Assembly: GCA_910595825.1 (NCBI GenBank) | Contig: OU343164.1 | Coordinates: 1,364,001 to 1,428,000, forward strand | Origin: Philhelius pedissequus | Lineage: Eukaryota > Arthropoda > Insecta > Diptera > Syrphidae | Direction: 5' to 3' | DNA: 64,000 nt | Shown: one piece after another, positions 1 through 12,200 of the stretch | Layout: each line of letters starts with the position of its first letter | Numbering within the stretch: the stretch's first letter is position 1 | Position numbers and translations under genes: made by a program | Notes under the pieces: generated by a model | Told to the model about the DNA's origin: nothing | Database searches by the model: none | The model's input: the letters and a program-made list of their open reading frames with translations, nothing else

Positions 1-83
1 GGATTGCAATATCTCGAGAACCGGAGGCTGCAGAAGCGTTTGGTTTCCAGGAGTGAATAGGTATTGAACATACCTTTCTTTAC
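1..83 (+). repeat. Partial monomer at the left edge (class A 3' end)
   Basis: The window opens inside a monomer at the GGATTGCAATATCTCGAG segment and runs through GGAGG and GAGTGAA to a GTG anchor at 84. These are class A marks. The sequence here reads TTTCCAGG where nearly all copies have TTTTCAGG. The array therefore extends beyond the left edge. Confidence 0.9.
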
Positions 84-393
84 GTGTATATATCGATGGG
101 TTTGGGAAATATTTTTGAAAATACAATTTTTGAATTTTTTTTCAAAAATCTTCAAAAAAATTAAATCGTCAAATTTTATACCACTGCAAAGGTCTGTTCA
201 ATCCCTTTCAAGTGCTGAAAACCGCAGCTTTTTCTGAGGCGTGGTTGCTGAGATATCAGCTTCCAAAGCAAATCAAATGCAGTTGGGTTGACAATCACTG
301 GAACTACTTTGGATTGCAATATCTCGAGAACCGGAGGCTGCAGAAGCGTTTGGTTTTCAGGAGTGAATAGGTATTGAACATACCTTTCTTTAC
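84..393 (+). repeat. 310-bp monomer lacking 19 bp at the second dyad axis
   Basis: A class A monomer in which CCGCAAGGGGTTAGCC and adjoining bases are missing, so the two T-tracts are joined by a short GAA (T5-GAA-T8, around 126-142). The remainder is normal. The deletion removes exactly the loop between the ATTTTTGAAAA and TTTTCAAAAAT arms. It is independent of the other 310-bp monomer at 18226, whose breakpoints differ. Confidence 0.9.
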
Positions 394-720
394 GTGTATA
401 TATCGATGGGTTTGGGAAATATTTTTGAAAATACAATTTTTTTCCGCAAGGGGTTAGCCTTGAATTTTTTCAAAAATCTTCAAAAAAATTAAATCGTCAA
501 ATTTTATACCACTGCAAAGGTCTGTTCAATCCCTTTCAAGTGCTGAAAACCGCAGCTTTTTCTTAGGCGTGGTTGCTGAGATATCAGCTTCCAAACAAAT
601 CAAATGCAGTTGGGTTGACAATCACGGGAACTACTTTGGATTGCAATATCTCGAGAACCGGAGGCTGCAGAAGCGTTTGGTTTTCAGATGTGAATAGGTA
701 TTGAACAGACCTTTCGTTTA

Positions 721-3684
721 ATGTATATATCGATGGGTTTGGGAAACATTTTTGAAAATACAATTTTTTTCCGCAAGGGGTTAGCCTTGAATTTTTTTCA
801 AAAATCTTCAAAAAAATTAAATCGTCAAATTTTATACCACTGCAAAGGTCTGTTCAATCCCTTTCAAGTGCTGAAAACCGCAGCTTTTTCTGAGGCGTGG
901 TTGCTGAGATATCAGCTTCCAAAGCAAATCAAATGCAGTTGGGTTGACAATCACGGGAACTACTTTGGATTGCAATATCTCGAGAACCGGATGCTGCAGA
1001 AGCGTTTGGTTTTCAGGAGTGAATAGGTATTGAACATACCTTTCTTTACGTGTATATATCGATGGGTTTGGGAAATATTTTTGAAAATACAATTTTTTTC
1101 CGCAAGGGGTTAGCCTTGAATTTTTTTCAAAAATCTTCAAAAAAATTAAATCGTCAAATTTTATACCACTGCAAAGGTCTGTTCAATCCCTTTCAAGTGC
1201 TGAAAACCGCAGCTTTTTCTGAGGCGTGGTTACTGAGATATCAGCTTCCAAAGCAAATCAAATGCAGTTGGGTTGACAATCACGGGAACTACTTTGGATT
1301 GCAATATCTCGAGAACCGGATGCTGCAGAAGCGTTTGGTTTTCAGATGTGAATAGGTATTGAACAGACCTTTCGTTTAATGTATATATCGATGGGTTTGG
1401 GAAACATTTTTGAAAATACAATTTTTTTCCGCAAGGGGTTAGCCTTGAATTTTTTTCAAAAATCTTCAAAAAAATTAAATCGTCAAATTTTATACCACTG
1501 CAAAGGTCTGTTCAATCCCTTTCAAGTGCTGAAAACCGCAGCTTTTTCTGAGGCGTGGTTGCTGAGATATCAGCTTCCAAAGCAAATCAAATGCAGTTGG
1601 GTTGACAATCACGGGAACTACTTTGGATTGCAATATCTCGAGAACCGGATGCTGCAGAAGCGTTTGGTTTTCAGGTGTGAATAGGTATTGAACAGACCTT
1701 TCGTTTAATGTATATATCGATGGGTTTGGGAAACATTTTTGAAAATACAATTTTTTTCCGCAAGGGGTTAGCCTTGAATTTTTTTCAAAAATCTTCAAAA
1801 AAATTAAATCGTCAAATTTTATACCACTGCAAAGGTCTGTTCAATCCCTTTCAAGTGCTGAAAACCGCAGCTTTTTCTGAGGCGTGGTTGCTGAGATATC
1901 AGCTTCCAAAGCAAATCAAATGCAGTTGGGTTGACAATCACGGGAACTACTTTGGATTGCAATATCTCGAGAACCGGAGGCTGCAGAAGTGTTTGGTTTT
2001 CAGATGTGAATAGGTATTGAACAGACCTTTCGTTTAATGTATATATCGATGGGTTTGGGAAACATTTTTGAAAATACAATTTTTTTCCGCAAGGGGTTAG
2101 CCTTGAATTTTTTTCAAAAATCTTCAAAAAAATTAAATCGTCAAATTTTATACCACTGCAAAGGTCTGTTCAATCCCTTTCAAGTGCTGAAAACCGCAGC
2201 TTTTTCTGAGGCGTGGTTGCTGAGATATCAGCTTCCAAAGCAAATCAAATGCAGTTGGGTTGACAATCACTGGAACTACTTTGGATTGCAATATCTCGAG
2301 AACCGGATGCTGCAGAAGCGTTTGGTTTTCAGGAGTGAATAGGTATTGAACATACCTTTCTTTACGTGTATATATCGATGGGTTTGGGAAATATTTTTGA
2401 AAATACAATTTTTTTCCGCAAGGGGTTAGCCTTGAATTTTTTTCAAAAATCTTCAAAAAAATTAAATCGTCAAATTTTATACCACTGCAAAGGTCTGTTC
2501 AATCCCTTTCAAGTGCTGAAAACCGCAGCTTTTTCTGAGGCGTGGTTACTGAGATATCAGCTTCCAAAGCAAATCAAATGCAGTTGGGTTGACAATCACG
2601 GGAACTACTTTGGATTGCAATATCTCGAGAACCGGATGCTGCAGAAGCGTTTGGTTTTCAGATGTGAATAGGTATTGAACAGACCTTTCGTTTAATGTAT
2701 ATATCGATGGGTTTGGGAAACATTTTTGAAAATACAATTTTTTTCCGCAAGGGGTTAGCCTTGAATTTTTTTCAAAAATCTTCAAAAAAATTAAATCGTC
2801 AAATTTTATACCACTGCAAAGGTCTGTTCAATCCCTTTCAAGTGCTGAAAACCGCAGCTTTTTCTGAGGCGTGGTTGCTGAGATATCAGCTTCCAAAGCA
2901 AATCAAATGCAGTTGGGTTGACAATCACGGGAACTACTTTGGATTGCAATATCTCGAGAACCGGATGCTGCAGAAGCGTTTGGTTTTCAGGTGTGAATAG
3001 GTATTGAACAGACCTTTCGTTTAATGTATATATCGATGGGTTTGGGAAACATTTTTGAAAATACAATTTTTTTCCGCAAGGGGTTGTTAGCCTTGAATTT
3101 TTTTCAAAAATCTTCAAAAAAATTAAATCGTCAAATTTTATACCACTGCAAAGGTCTGTTCAATCCCTTTCAAGTGCTGAAAACCGCAGCTTTTTCTGAG
3201 GCGTGGTTGCTGAGATATCAGCTTCCAAAGCAAATCAAATGCAGTTGGGTTGACAATCACGGGAACTACTTTGGATTGCAATATCTCGAGAACCGGATGC
3301 TGCAGAAGCGTTTGGTTTTCAGGTGTGAATAGGTATTGAACAGACCTTTCGTTTAATGTATATATCGATGGGTTTGGGAAACATTTTTGAAAATACAATT
3401 TTTTTCCGCAAGGGGTTAGCCTTGAATTTTTTTCAAAAATCTTCAAAAAAATTAAATCGTCAAATTTTATACCACTGCAAAGGTCTGTTCAATCCCTTTC
3501 AAGTGCTGAAAACCGCAGCTTTTTCTGAGGCGTGGTTGCTGAGATATCAGCTTCCAAAGCAAATCAAATGCAGTTGGGTTGACAATCACGGGAACTACTT
3601 TGGATTGCAATATCTCGAGAACCGGAGGCTGCAGAAGTGTTTGGTTTTCAGATGTGAATAGGTATTGAACAGACCTTTCGTTTA
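721..3684 (+). repeat. Higher-order repeat: B-rich 4-mer followed by its 5-mer relative
   Basis: Monomers at 721, 1050, 1379 and 1708 are paralleled by 2037, 2366, 2695, 3024 and 3356. Shared marks: GGATG with GAGTGAA in the first unit; GTGGTTACTG at about 1229 and 2545 (offset 1316, four monomers); GGTGTGAA in the 1379-type units; and CAGAAGTGTTTGG in the last unit. The second copy has one extra 1379-type monomer. Class C is absent here. The combination GGATG plus TGTGAA is common here and rare elsewhere in the window. Confidence 0.8.
3024..3355 (+). repeat. 332-bp monomer with a GTT duplication
   Basis: At about 3080-3092 the usual GGGGTTAGCC reads GGGGTTGTTAGCC, a 3-bp tandem duplication next to the second dyad axis. 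The same insertion occurs at 17236-17567 in a monomer with a different (A-type) head. Confidence 0.9.
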
Positions 3685-5658
3685 ATGTATATATCGATGG
3701 GTTTGGGAAACATTTTTGAAAATACAATTTTTTTCCGCAAGGGGTTAGCCTTGAATTTTTTTCAAAAATCTTCAAAAAAATTAAATCGTCAAATTTTATA
3801 CCACTGCAAAGGTCTGTTCAATCCCTTTCAAGTGCTGAAAACCGCAGCTTTTTCTGAGGCGTGGTTGCTGAGATATCAGCTTCCAAAGCAAATCAAATGC
3901 AGTTGGGTTGACAATCACTGGAACTACTTTGGATTGCAATATCTCGAGAACCGGAGGCTGCAGAAGCGTTTGGTTTTCAGGAGTGAATAGGTATTGAACA
4001 TACCTTTCTTTACGTGTATATATCGATGGGTTTGGGAAATATTTTTGAAAATACAATTTTTTTCCGCAAGGGGTTAGCCTTGAATTTTTTTCAAAAATCT
4101 TCAAAAAAATTAAATCGTCAAATTTTATACCACTGCAAAGGTCTGTTCAATCCCTTTCAAGTGCTGAAAACCGCAGCTTTTTCTGAGGCGTGGTTGCTGA
4201 GATATCAGCTTCCAAAGCAAATCAAATGCAGTTGGGTTGACAATCACTGGAACTACTTTGGATTGCAATATCTCGAGAACCGGAGGCTGCAGAAGCGTTT
4301 GGTTTTCAGGAGTGAATAGGTATTGAACATACCTTTCTTTACGTGTATATATCGATGGGTTTGGGAAATATTTTTGAAAATACAATTTTTTTCCGCAAGG
4401 GGTTAGCCTTGAATTTTTTTCAAAAATCTTCAAAAAAATTAAATCGTCAAATTTTATACCACTGCAAAGGTCTGTTCAATCCCTTTCAAGTGCTGAAAAC
4501 CGCAGCTTTTTCTTAGGCGTGGTTGCTGAGATATCAGCTTCCAAAGCAAATCAAATGCAGTTGGGTTGACAATCACGGGAACTACTTTGGATTGCAATAT
4601 CTCGAGAACCGGAGGCTGCAGAAGCGTTTGGTTTTCAGATGTGAATAGGTATTGAACAGACCTTTCGTTTAATGAATATATCGATGGGTTTGGGAAACAT
4701 TTTTGAAAATACAATTTTTTTCCGCAAGGGGTTAGCCTTGAATTTTTTTCAAAAATCTTCAAAAAAATTAAATCGTCAAATTTTATACCACTGCAAAGGT
4801 CTGTTCAATCCCTTTCAAGTGCTGAAAACCGCAGCTTTTTCTGAGGCGTGGTTGCTGAGATATCAGCTTCCAAAGCAAATCAAATGCAGTTGGGTTGACA
4901 ATCACTGGAACTACTTTGGATTGCAATATCTCGAGAACCGGAGGCTGCAGAAGCGTTTGGTTTTCAGGAGTGAATAGGTATTGAACATACCTTTCTTTAC
5001 GTGTATATATCGATGGGTTTGGGAAATATTTTTGAAAATACAATTTTTTTCCGCAAGGGGTTAGCCTTGAATTTTTTTCAAAAATCTTCAAAAAAATTAA
5101 ATCGTCAAATTTTATACCACTGCAAAGGTCTGTTCAATCCCTTTCAAGTGCTGAAAACCGCAGCTTTTTCTGAGGCGTGGTTGCTGAGATATCAGCTTCC
5201 AAAGCAAATCAAATGCAGTTGGGTTGACAATCACTGGAACTACTTTGGATTGCAATATCTCGAGAACCGGAGGCTGCAGAAGCGTTTGGTTTTCAGGAGT
5301 GAATAGGTATTGAACATACCTTTCTTTACGTGTATATATCGATGGGTTTGGGAAATATTTTTGAAAATACAATTTTTTTCCGCAAGGGGTTAGCCTTGAA
5401 TTTTTTTCAAAAATCTTCAAAAAAATTAAATCGTCAAATTTTATACCACTGCAAAGGTCTGTTCAATCCCTTTCAAGTGCTGAAAACCGCAGCTTTTTCT
5501 TAGGCGTGGTTGCTGAGATATCAGCTTCCAAAGCAAATCAAATGCAGTTGGGTTGACAATCACGGGAACTACTTTGGATTGCAATATCTCGAGAACCGGA
5601 GGCTGCAGAAGCGTTTGGTTTTCAGATGTGAATAGGTATTGAACAGACCTTTCGTTTA
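3685..5658 (+). repeat. Two tandem copies of a 987-bp A-A-B trimer
   Basis: Copies 3685-4671 and 4672-5658 each hold two class A monomers and one class B monomer with TTCTTAGG in place of TTCTGAGG. Each B ends in TAATGAATATATCG (anchors 4672 and 5659) instead of TAATGTATATATCG, a mark shared at an offset of exactly 987 bp. Confidence 0.88.
5001..5329 (+). repeat. Reference class A monomer
   Basis: Class A is defined by CACTGG, CTACTTTGG, CTCGAG, GGAGG, CAGGAGTGAA and CATACCTTTCTTTACGTG, followed by a GTG anchor and GGGAAATATTT in the next unit. It occurs throughout the window. Subtypes have CACGGG with GAGTGAA (starts 18865, 33651, 37271, 38258, 38587, 40230), GTGAAAAGG (39902, 42205, 44508, 48781) or a TAATTT variant of TACTTT (6975, 12569, 45826, 46483, 51085). 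Confidence 0.9.
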
Positions 5659-6316
5659 ATGAATATATCGATGGGTTTGGGAAACATTTTTGAAAATACA
5701 ATTTTTTTCCGCAAGGGGTTAGCCTTGAATTTTTTTCAAAAATCTTCAAAAAAATTAAATCGTCAAATTTTATACCACTGCAAAGGTCTGTTCAATCCCT
5801 TTCAAGTGCTGAAAACCGCAGCTTTTTCTGAGGCGTGGTTGCTGAGATATCAGCTTCCAAAGCAAATCAAATGCAGTTGGGTTGACAATCACTGGAACTA
5901 CTTTGGATTGCAATATCTCGAGAACCGGAGGCTGCAGAAGCGTTTGGTTTTCAGGAGTGAATAGGTATTGAACATACCTTTCTTTACGTGTATATATCGA
6001 TGGGTTTGGGAAATATTTTTGAAAATACAATTTTTTTCCGCAAGGGGTTAGCCTTGAATTTTTTTCAAAAATCTTCAAAAAAATTAAATCGTCAAATTTT
6101 ATACCACTGTAAAGGTCTGTTCAATCCCTTTCAAGTGCTGAAAACCGCAGCTTTTTCTGAGGCGTGGTTGCTGAGATATCAGCTTCCAAAGCAAATCAAA
6201 TGCAGTTGGGTTGACAATCACGGGAACTATTTTGGATTGCAATATCGCGAGAACCGGATGCTGCAGAAGCGTTTGGTTTTCAGGAGTCAATAGGTATTGA
6301 ACATACCTTTCTTTAC

Positions 6317-6645
6317 GTGTATATATCGATGGGTTTGGGAAATATTTTTGAAAATACAATTTTTTTCCGCAAGGGGTTAGCCTTGAATTTTTTTCAAAAA
6401 TCTTCAAAAAAATTAAATCGTCAAATTTTATACCACTGCAAAGGTCTGTTCAATACCTATTCACAGCTGAAAACCGCAGCTTTTTCTGAGGCGTGGTTGC
6501 TGAGATATCAGCTTCCAAAGCAAATCAAATGCAGTTGGGTTGACAATCACGGGAACTACTTTGGATTGCAATATCTCGAGAACCGGAGGCTGCAGAAGCG
6601 TTTGGTTTTCAGATGTGAATAGGTATTGAACAGACCTTTCGTTTA
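6317..6645 (+). repeat. Class B monomer carrying an inverted-arm conversion
   Basis: An otherwise ordinary class B unit whose left arm at 6455-6465 has been replaced by the reverse complement of right-arm sequence; see the separate entry for the tract. Confidence 0.9.
6455..6465. other. Conversion tract templated from the opposite palindrome arm
   Basis: Almost all monomers read CAATCCCTTTCAAGTG here. This one reads CAATACCTATTCACAG, six substitutions in 11 bp with no length change. The new tract ACCTATTCACA is the exact reverse complement of TGTGAATAGGT, present in the right arm of class B monomers. The flanks (CAAT on one side, CTGAAAACC on the other) are the normal inverted-repeat blocks, which would have paired to allow the copy. 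Confidence 0.92.
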
Positions 6646-7961
6646 ATGTATATATCGATGGGTTTGGGAAACATTTTTGAAAATACAATTTTTTTCCGCA
6701 AGGGGTTAGCCTTGATTTTTTTTCAAAAATCTTCAAAAAAATTAAATCGTCAAATTTTATACCACTGCAAAGGTCTGTTCAATCCCTTTCAAGTGCTGAA
6801 AACCGCAGCTTTTTCTTAGGCGTGGTTGCTGAGATATCAGCTTCCAAAGCAAATCAAATGCAGTTGGGTTGACAATCACGGGAACTACTTTGGATTGCAA
6901 TATCTCGAGAACCGGAGGCTGCAGAAGTGTTTGGTTTTCAGATGTGAATAGGTATTGAACAGACCTTTCGTTTAATGTATATATCGATGGGTTTGGGAAA
7001 CATTTTTGAAAATACAATTTTTTTCCGCAAGGGGTTAGCCTTGAATTTTTTTCAAAAATCTTCAAAAAAATTAAATCGTCAAATTTTATACCACTGCAAA
7101 GGTCTGTTCAATCCCTTTCAAGTGCTGAAAACCGCAGCTTTTTCTGAGGCGTGGTTGCTGAGATATCAGCTTCCAAAGCAAATCAAATGCAGTTGGGTTG
7201 ACAATCACTGGAACTAATTTGGATTGCAATATCTCGAGAACCGGAGGCTGCAGAAGCGTTTGGTTTTCAGGAGTGAATAGGTATTGAACATACTTTTCTT
7301 TACGTGTATATATCGATGGGTTTGGGAAATATTTTTGAAAATACAATTTTTTTCCGCAAGGGGTTAGCCTTGAATTTTTTTCAAAAATCTTCAAAAAAAT
7401 TAAATCGTCAAATTTTATACCACTGCAAAGGTCTGTTCAATCCCTTTCAAGTGCTGAAAACCGCAGCTTTTTCTGAGGCGTGGTTGCTGAGATATCAGCT
7501 TCCAAAGCAAATCAAATGCAGTTGGGTTGACAATCACTGGAACTACTTTGGATTGCAATATCTCGAGAACCGGAGGCTGCAGAAGCGTTTGGTTTTCAGG
7601 AGTGAATAGGTATTGAACATACCTTTCTTTACGTGTATATATCGATGGGTTTGGGAAATATTTTTGAAAATACAATTTTTTTCCGCAAGGGGTTAGCCTT
7701 GAATTTTTTTCAAAAATCTTCAAAAAAATTAAATCGTCAAATTTTATACCACTGCAAAGGTCTGTTCAATCCCTTTCAAGTGCTGAAAACCGCAGCTTTT
7801 TCTTAGGCGTGGTTGCTGAGATATCAGCTTCCAAAGCAAATCAAATGCAGTTGGGTTGACAATCACGGGAACTACTTTGGATTGCAATATCTCGAGAACC
7901 GGAGGCTGCAGAAGCGTTTGGTTTTCAGATGTGAATAGGTATTGAACAGACCTTTCGTTTA
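6646..7961 (+). repeat. Four-monomer segment repeated at 12240-13555
   Basis: Offset 5594 bp. Shared marks: TTCTTAGG with CAGAAGTGTTTGG in the first B unit, TAATTT in the following A, a normal A, then B with TTCTTAGG. The copies differ at several sites (for example CATACTTTTC near 7290 against CATACCTTTC near 12885), so this duplication is older than the near-identical ones to the right. Confidence 0.7.
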
Positions 7962-8948
7962 ATGTATATATCGATGGGTTTGGGAAACATTTTTGAAAAT
8001 ACAATTTTTTTCCGCAAGGGGTTAGCCTTGAATTTTTTTCAAAAATCTTCAAAAAAATTAAATCGTCAAATTTTATACCACTGCAAAGGTCTGTTCAATC
8101 CCTTTTAAGTGCTGAAAACCGCAGCTTTTTCTGAGGCGTGGTTGCTGAGATATCAGCTTCCAAAGCAAATCAAATGCAGTTGGGTTGACAATCACGGGAA
8201 CTACTTTGGATTGCAATATCTCGAGAACCGGAGGCTGCAGAAGCGTTTGGTTTTCAGATGTGAATAGGTATTGAACAGACCTTTCGTTTAATGTATATAT
8301 CGATGGGTTTGGGAAACATTTTTGAAAATACAATTTTTTTCCGCAAGGGGTTAGCCTTGATTTTTTTTCAAAAATCTTCAAAAAAATTAAATCGTCAAAT
8401 TTTATACCACTGCAAAGGTCTGTTCAATCCCTTTCAAGTGCTGAAAACCGCAGCTTTTTCTGAGGCGTGGTTGCTGAGATATCAGCTTCCAAAGCAAATC
8501 AAATGCAGTTGGGTTGACAATCACTGGAACTACTTTGGATTGCAATATCTCGAGAACCGGAGGCTGCAGAAGCGTTTGGTTTTCAGGAGTGAATAGGTAT
8601 TGAACATACCTTTCTTTACGTGTATATATCGATGGGTTTGGGAAATATTTTTGAAAATACAATTTTTTTCCGCAAGGGGTTAGCCTTGAATTTTTTTCAA
8701 AAATCTTCAAAAAAATTAAATCGTCAAATTTTATACCACTGCAAAGGTCTGTTCAATCCCTTTCAAGTGCTGAAAACCGCAGCTTTTTCTGAGGCGTGGT
8801 AGCTGAGATATCAGCTTCCAAAGCAAATCAAATGCAGTTGGGTTGACAATCACGGGAACTACTTTGGATTGCAATATCTCGAGAACCGGAGGCTGCAGAA
8901 GCGTTTGGTTTTCAGATGTGAATAGGTATTGAACAGACCTTTCGTTTA

Positions 8949-9277
8949 ATGTATATATCGATGGGTTTGGGAAACATTTTTGAAAATACAATTTTTTTCC
9001 GCAAGGGGTTAGCCTTGAATTTTTTTCAAAAATCTTCAAAAAAATTAAATCGTCAAATTTTATACCACTGCAAGGGTCTGTTCAATTACTTTCAAGTGCT
9101 GAAAACCGCAGCTTTTTCTGAGGCGTGGTTGCTGAGATATCAGCTTCCAAAGCAAATCAAATGCAGTTGGGTTGACAATCACGGGAACTATTTTGGATTG
9201 CAATATCGCGAGAACCGGATGCTGCAGAAGCGTTTGGTTTTCAGGAGTCAATAGGTATTGAACATACCTTTCTTTAC
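8949..9277 (+). repeat. Class C monomer with GGGTCTGTTCAATTAC, repeated at 11911
   Basis: This C unit and the one at 11911-12239 (offset 2962 bp) share TGCAAGGGTC and CAATTACTTTC in place of TGCAAAGGTC and CAATCCCTTTC. The B monomers that follow both have TTCTTAGG and CAGAAGTGTTTGG. They are copies of one segment whose surroundings have since been rearranged. Confidence 0.75.
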
Positions 9278-12200
9278 GTGTATATATCGATGGGTTTGGG
9301 AAATATTTTTGAAAATACAATTTTTTTCCGCAAGGGGTTAGCCTTGAATTTTTTTCAAAATTCTTCAAAAAAATTAAATCGTCAAATTTTATACCACTGC
9401 AAAGGTCTGTTCAATCCCTTTCAAGTGCTGAAAACCGCAGCTTTTTCTTAGGCGTGGTTGCTGAGATATCAGCTTCCAAAGCAAATCAAATGCAGTTGGG
9501 TTGACAATCACGGGAACTACTTTGGATTGCAATATCTCGAGAACCGGAGGCTGCAGAAGTGTTTGGTTTTCAGATGTGAATAGGTATTGAACAGACCTTT
9601 CGTTTAATGTATATATCGATGGGTTTGGGAAACATTTTTGAAAATACAATTTTTTTCCGCAAGGGGTTAGCCTTGAATTTTTTTCAAAAATCTTCAAAAA
9701 AATTAAATCGTCAAATTTTATACCACTGCAAAGGTCTGTTCAATCCCTTTCAAGTGCTGAAAACCGCAGCTTTTTCTGAGGCGTGGTTGCTGAGATATCA
9801 GCTTCCAAAGCAAATCAAATGCAGTTGGGTTGACAATCACTGGAACTACTTTGGATTGCAATATCTCGAGAACCGGAGGCTGCAGAAGCGTTTGGTTTTC
9901 AGGAGTGAATAGGTATTGAACATACCTTTCTTTACGTGTATATATCGATGGGTTTGGGAAATATTTTTGAAAATACAATTTTTTTCCGCAAGGGGTTAGC
10001 CTTGAATTTTTTTCAAAAATCTTCAAAAAAATTAAATCGTCAAATTTTATACCACTGCAAAGGTCTGTTCAATCCCTTTCAAGTGCTGAAAACCGCAGCT
10101 TTTTCTTAGGCGTGGTTGCTGAGATATCAGCTTCCAAAGCAAATCAAATGCAGTTGGGTTGACAATCACGGGAACTACTTTGGATTGTAATATCTCGAGA
10201 ACCGGAGGCTGCAGAAGCGTTTGGTTTTCAGATGTGAATAGGTATTGAACAGACCTTTCGTTTAATGTATATATCGATGGGTTTGGGAAACATTTTTGAA
10301 AATACAATTTTTTTCCGCAAGGGGTTAGCCTTGAATTTTTTTCAAAAATCTTCAAAAAAATTAAATCGTCAAATTTTATACCACTGCAAAGGTCTGTTCA
10401 ATCCCTTTCAAGTGCTGAAAACCGCAGCTTTTTCTGAGGCGTGGTTGCTGAGATATCAGCTTCCAAAGCAAATCAAATGCAGTTGGGTTGACAATCACGG
10501 GAACTATTTTGGATTGCAATATCGCGAGAACCGGATGCTGCAGAAGCGTTTGGTTTTCAGGAGTCAATAGGTATTGAACATACCTTTCTTTACGTGTATA
10601 TATCGATGGGTTTGGGAAATATTTTTGAAAATACAATTTTTTTCCGCAAGGGGTTAGCCTTGAATTTTTTTCAAAAATCTTCAAAAAAATTAAATCGTCA
10701 AATTTTATACCACTGCAAAGGTCTGTTCAATCCCTTTCAAGTGCTGAAAACCGCAGCTTTTTCTTAGGCGTGGTTGCTGAGATATCAGCTTCCAAAGCAA
10801 ATCAAATGCTGTTGGGTTGACAATCACGGGAACTACTTTGGATTGCAATATCTCGAGAACCGGAGGCTGCAGAAGCGTTTGGTTTTCAGATGTGAATAGG
10901 TATTGAACAGACCTTTCGTTTAATGTATATATCGATGGGTTTGGGAAACATTTTTGAAAATACAATTTTTTTCCGCAAGGGGTTAGCCTTGAATTTTTTT
11001 CAAAAATCTTCAAAAAAATTAAATCGTCAAATTTTATACCACTGCAAAGGTCTGTTCAATCCCTTTCAAGTGCTGAAAACCGCAGCTTTTTCTGAGGCGT
11101 GGTTGCTGAGATATCAGCTTCCAAAGCAAATCAAATGCAGTTGGGTTGACAATCACTGGAACTACTTTGGATTGCAATATCTCGAGAACCGGAGGCTGCA
11201 GAAGCGTTTGGTTTTCAGGAGTGAATAGGTATTGAACATACCTTTCTTTACGTGTATATATCGATGGGTTTGGGAAATATTTTTGAAAATACAATTTTTT
11301 TCCGCAAGGGGTTAGCCTTGAATTTTTTTTCAAAAATCTTCAAAAAAATTAAATCGTCAAATTTTATACCACTGTAAAGGTCTGTTCAATCCCTTTCAAG
11401 TGCTGAAAACCGCAGCTTTTTCTGAGGCGTGGTTGCTGAGATATCAGCTTCCAAAGCAAATCAAATGCAGTTGGGTTGACAATCACGGGAACTATTTTGG
11501 ATTGCAATATCGCGAGAACCGGATGCTGCAGAAGCGTTTGGTTTTCAGGAGTCAATAGGTATTGAACATACCTTTCTTTACGTGTATATATCGATGGGTT
11601 TGGGAAATATTTTTGAAAATACAATTTTTTTCCGCAAGGGGTTAGCCTTGAATTTTTTTCAAAAATCTTCAAAAAAATTAAATCGTCAAATTTTATACCA
11701 CTGCAAAGGTCTGTTCAATCCCTTTTAAGTGCTGAAAACCGCAGCTTTTTCTGAGGCGTGGTTGCTGAGATATCAGCTTCCAAAGCAAATCAAATGCAGT
11801 TGGGTTGACAATCACGGGAACTACTTTGGATTGCAATATCTCGAGAACCGGAGGCTGCAGAAGCGTTTGGTTTTCAGATGTGAATAGGTATTGAACAGAC
11901 CTTTCGTTTAATGTATATACCGATGGGTTTGGGAAACATTTTTGAAAATACAATTTTTTTCCGCAAGGGGTTAGCCTTGAATTTTTTTCAAAAATCTTCA
12001 AAAAAATTAAATCGTCAAATTTTATACCACTGCAAGGGTCTGTTCAATTACTTTCAAGTGCTGAAAACCGCAGCTTTTTCTGAGGCGTGGTTGCTGAGAT
12101 ATCAGCTTCCAAAGCAAATCAAATGCAGTTGGGTTGACAATCACGGGAACTATTTTGGATTGCAATATCGCGAGAACCGGATGCTGCAGAAGCGTTTGGT

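Noticed and set aside
84..100. TATA-like TGTATATATCG as a promoter in each monomer
   Set aside because: It is an A/T-rich segment without any supporting initiator, downstream gene or spacing. Satellite transcription is possible but nothing here shows it.
188..387. MITE-like element: about 200 bp with 15-bp terminal inverted repeats
   Set aside because: No target-site duplication is visible at its ends, and the inverted symmetry continues outside it to a second axis. Kept only as an alternative origin.
561..570. TTAGG, the insect telomere unit, within TTCTTAGG of some monomers
   Set aside because: It is a single five-base match created by one G-to-T change in a regional subtype, with no tandem TTAGG run anywhere.
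721..1026. A ~101-codon open frame on the + strand in most monomers, beginning at the anchor
   Set aside because: It repeats in nearly every unit but is broken by recurrent stops (TTCTTAGG, AACTAATTT) and by one-base indels. It overlaps an equally long frame on the other strand. The 329-bp period forces a frame shift at each monomer, so its length is set by the period rather than by selection.
832..1140. A ~102-codon open frame on the - strand in nearly every monomer
   Set aside because: Its start is lost or moved by T-tract indels (T8 copies), and class-specific changes alter residues freely. There is no recognisable protein family, ribosome binding context, intron structure or promoter tied to it. 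I considered it seriously because it stays open so often, but satellite homogenisation explains that.
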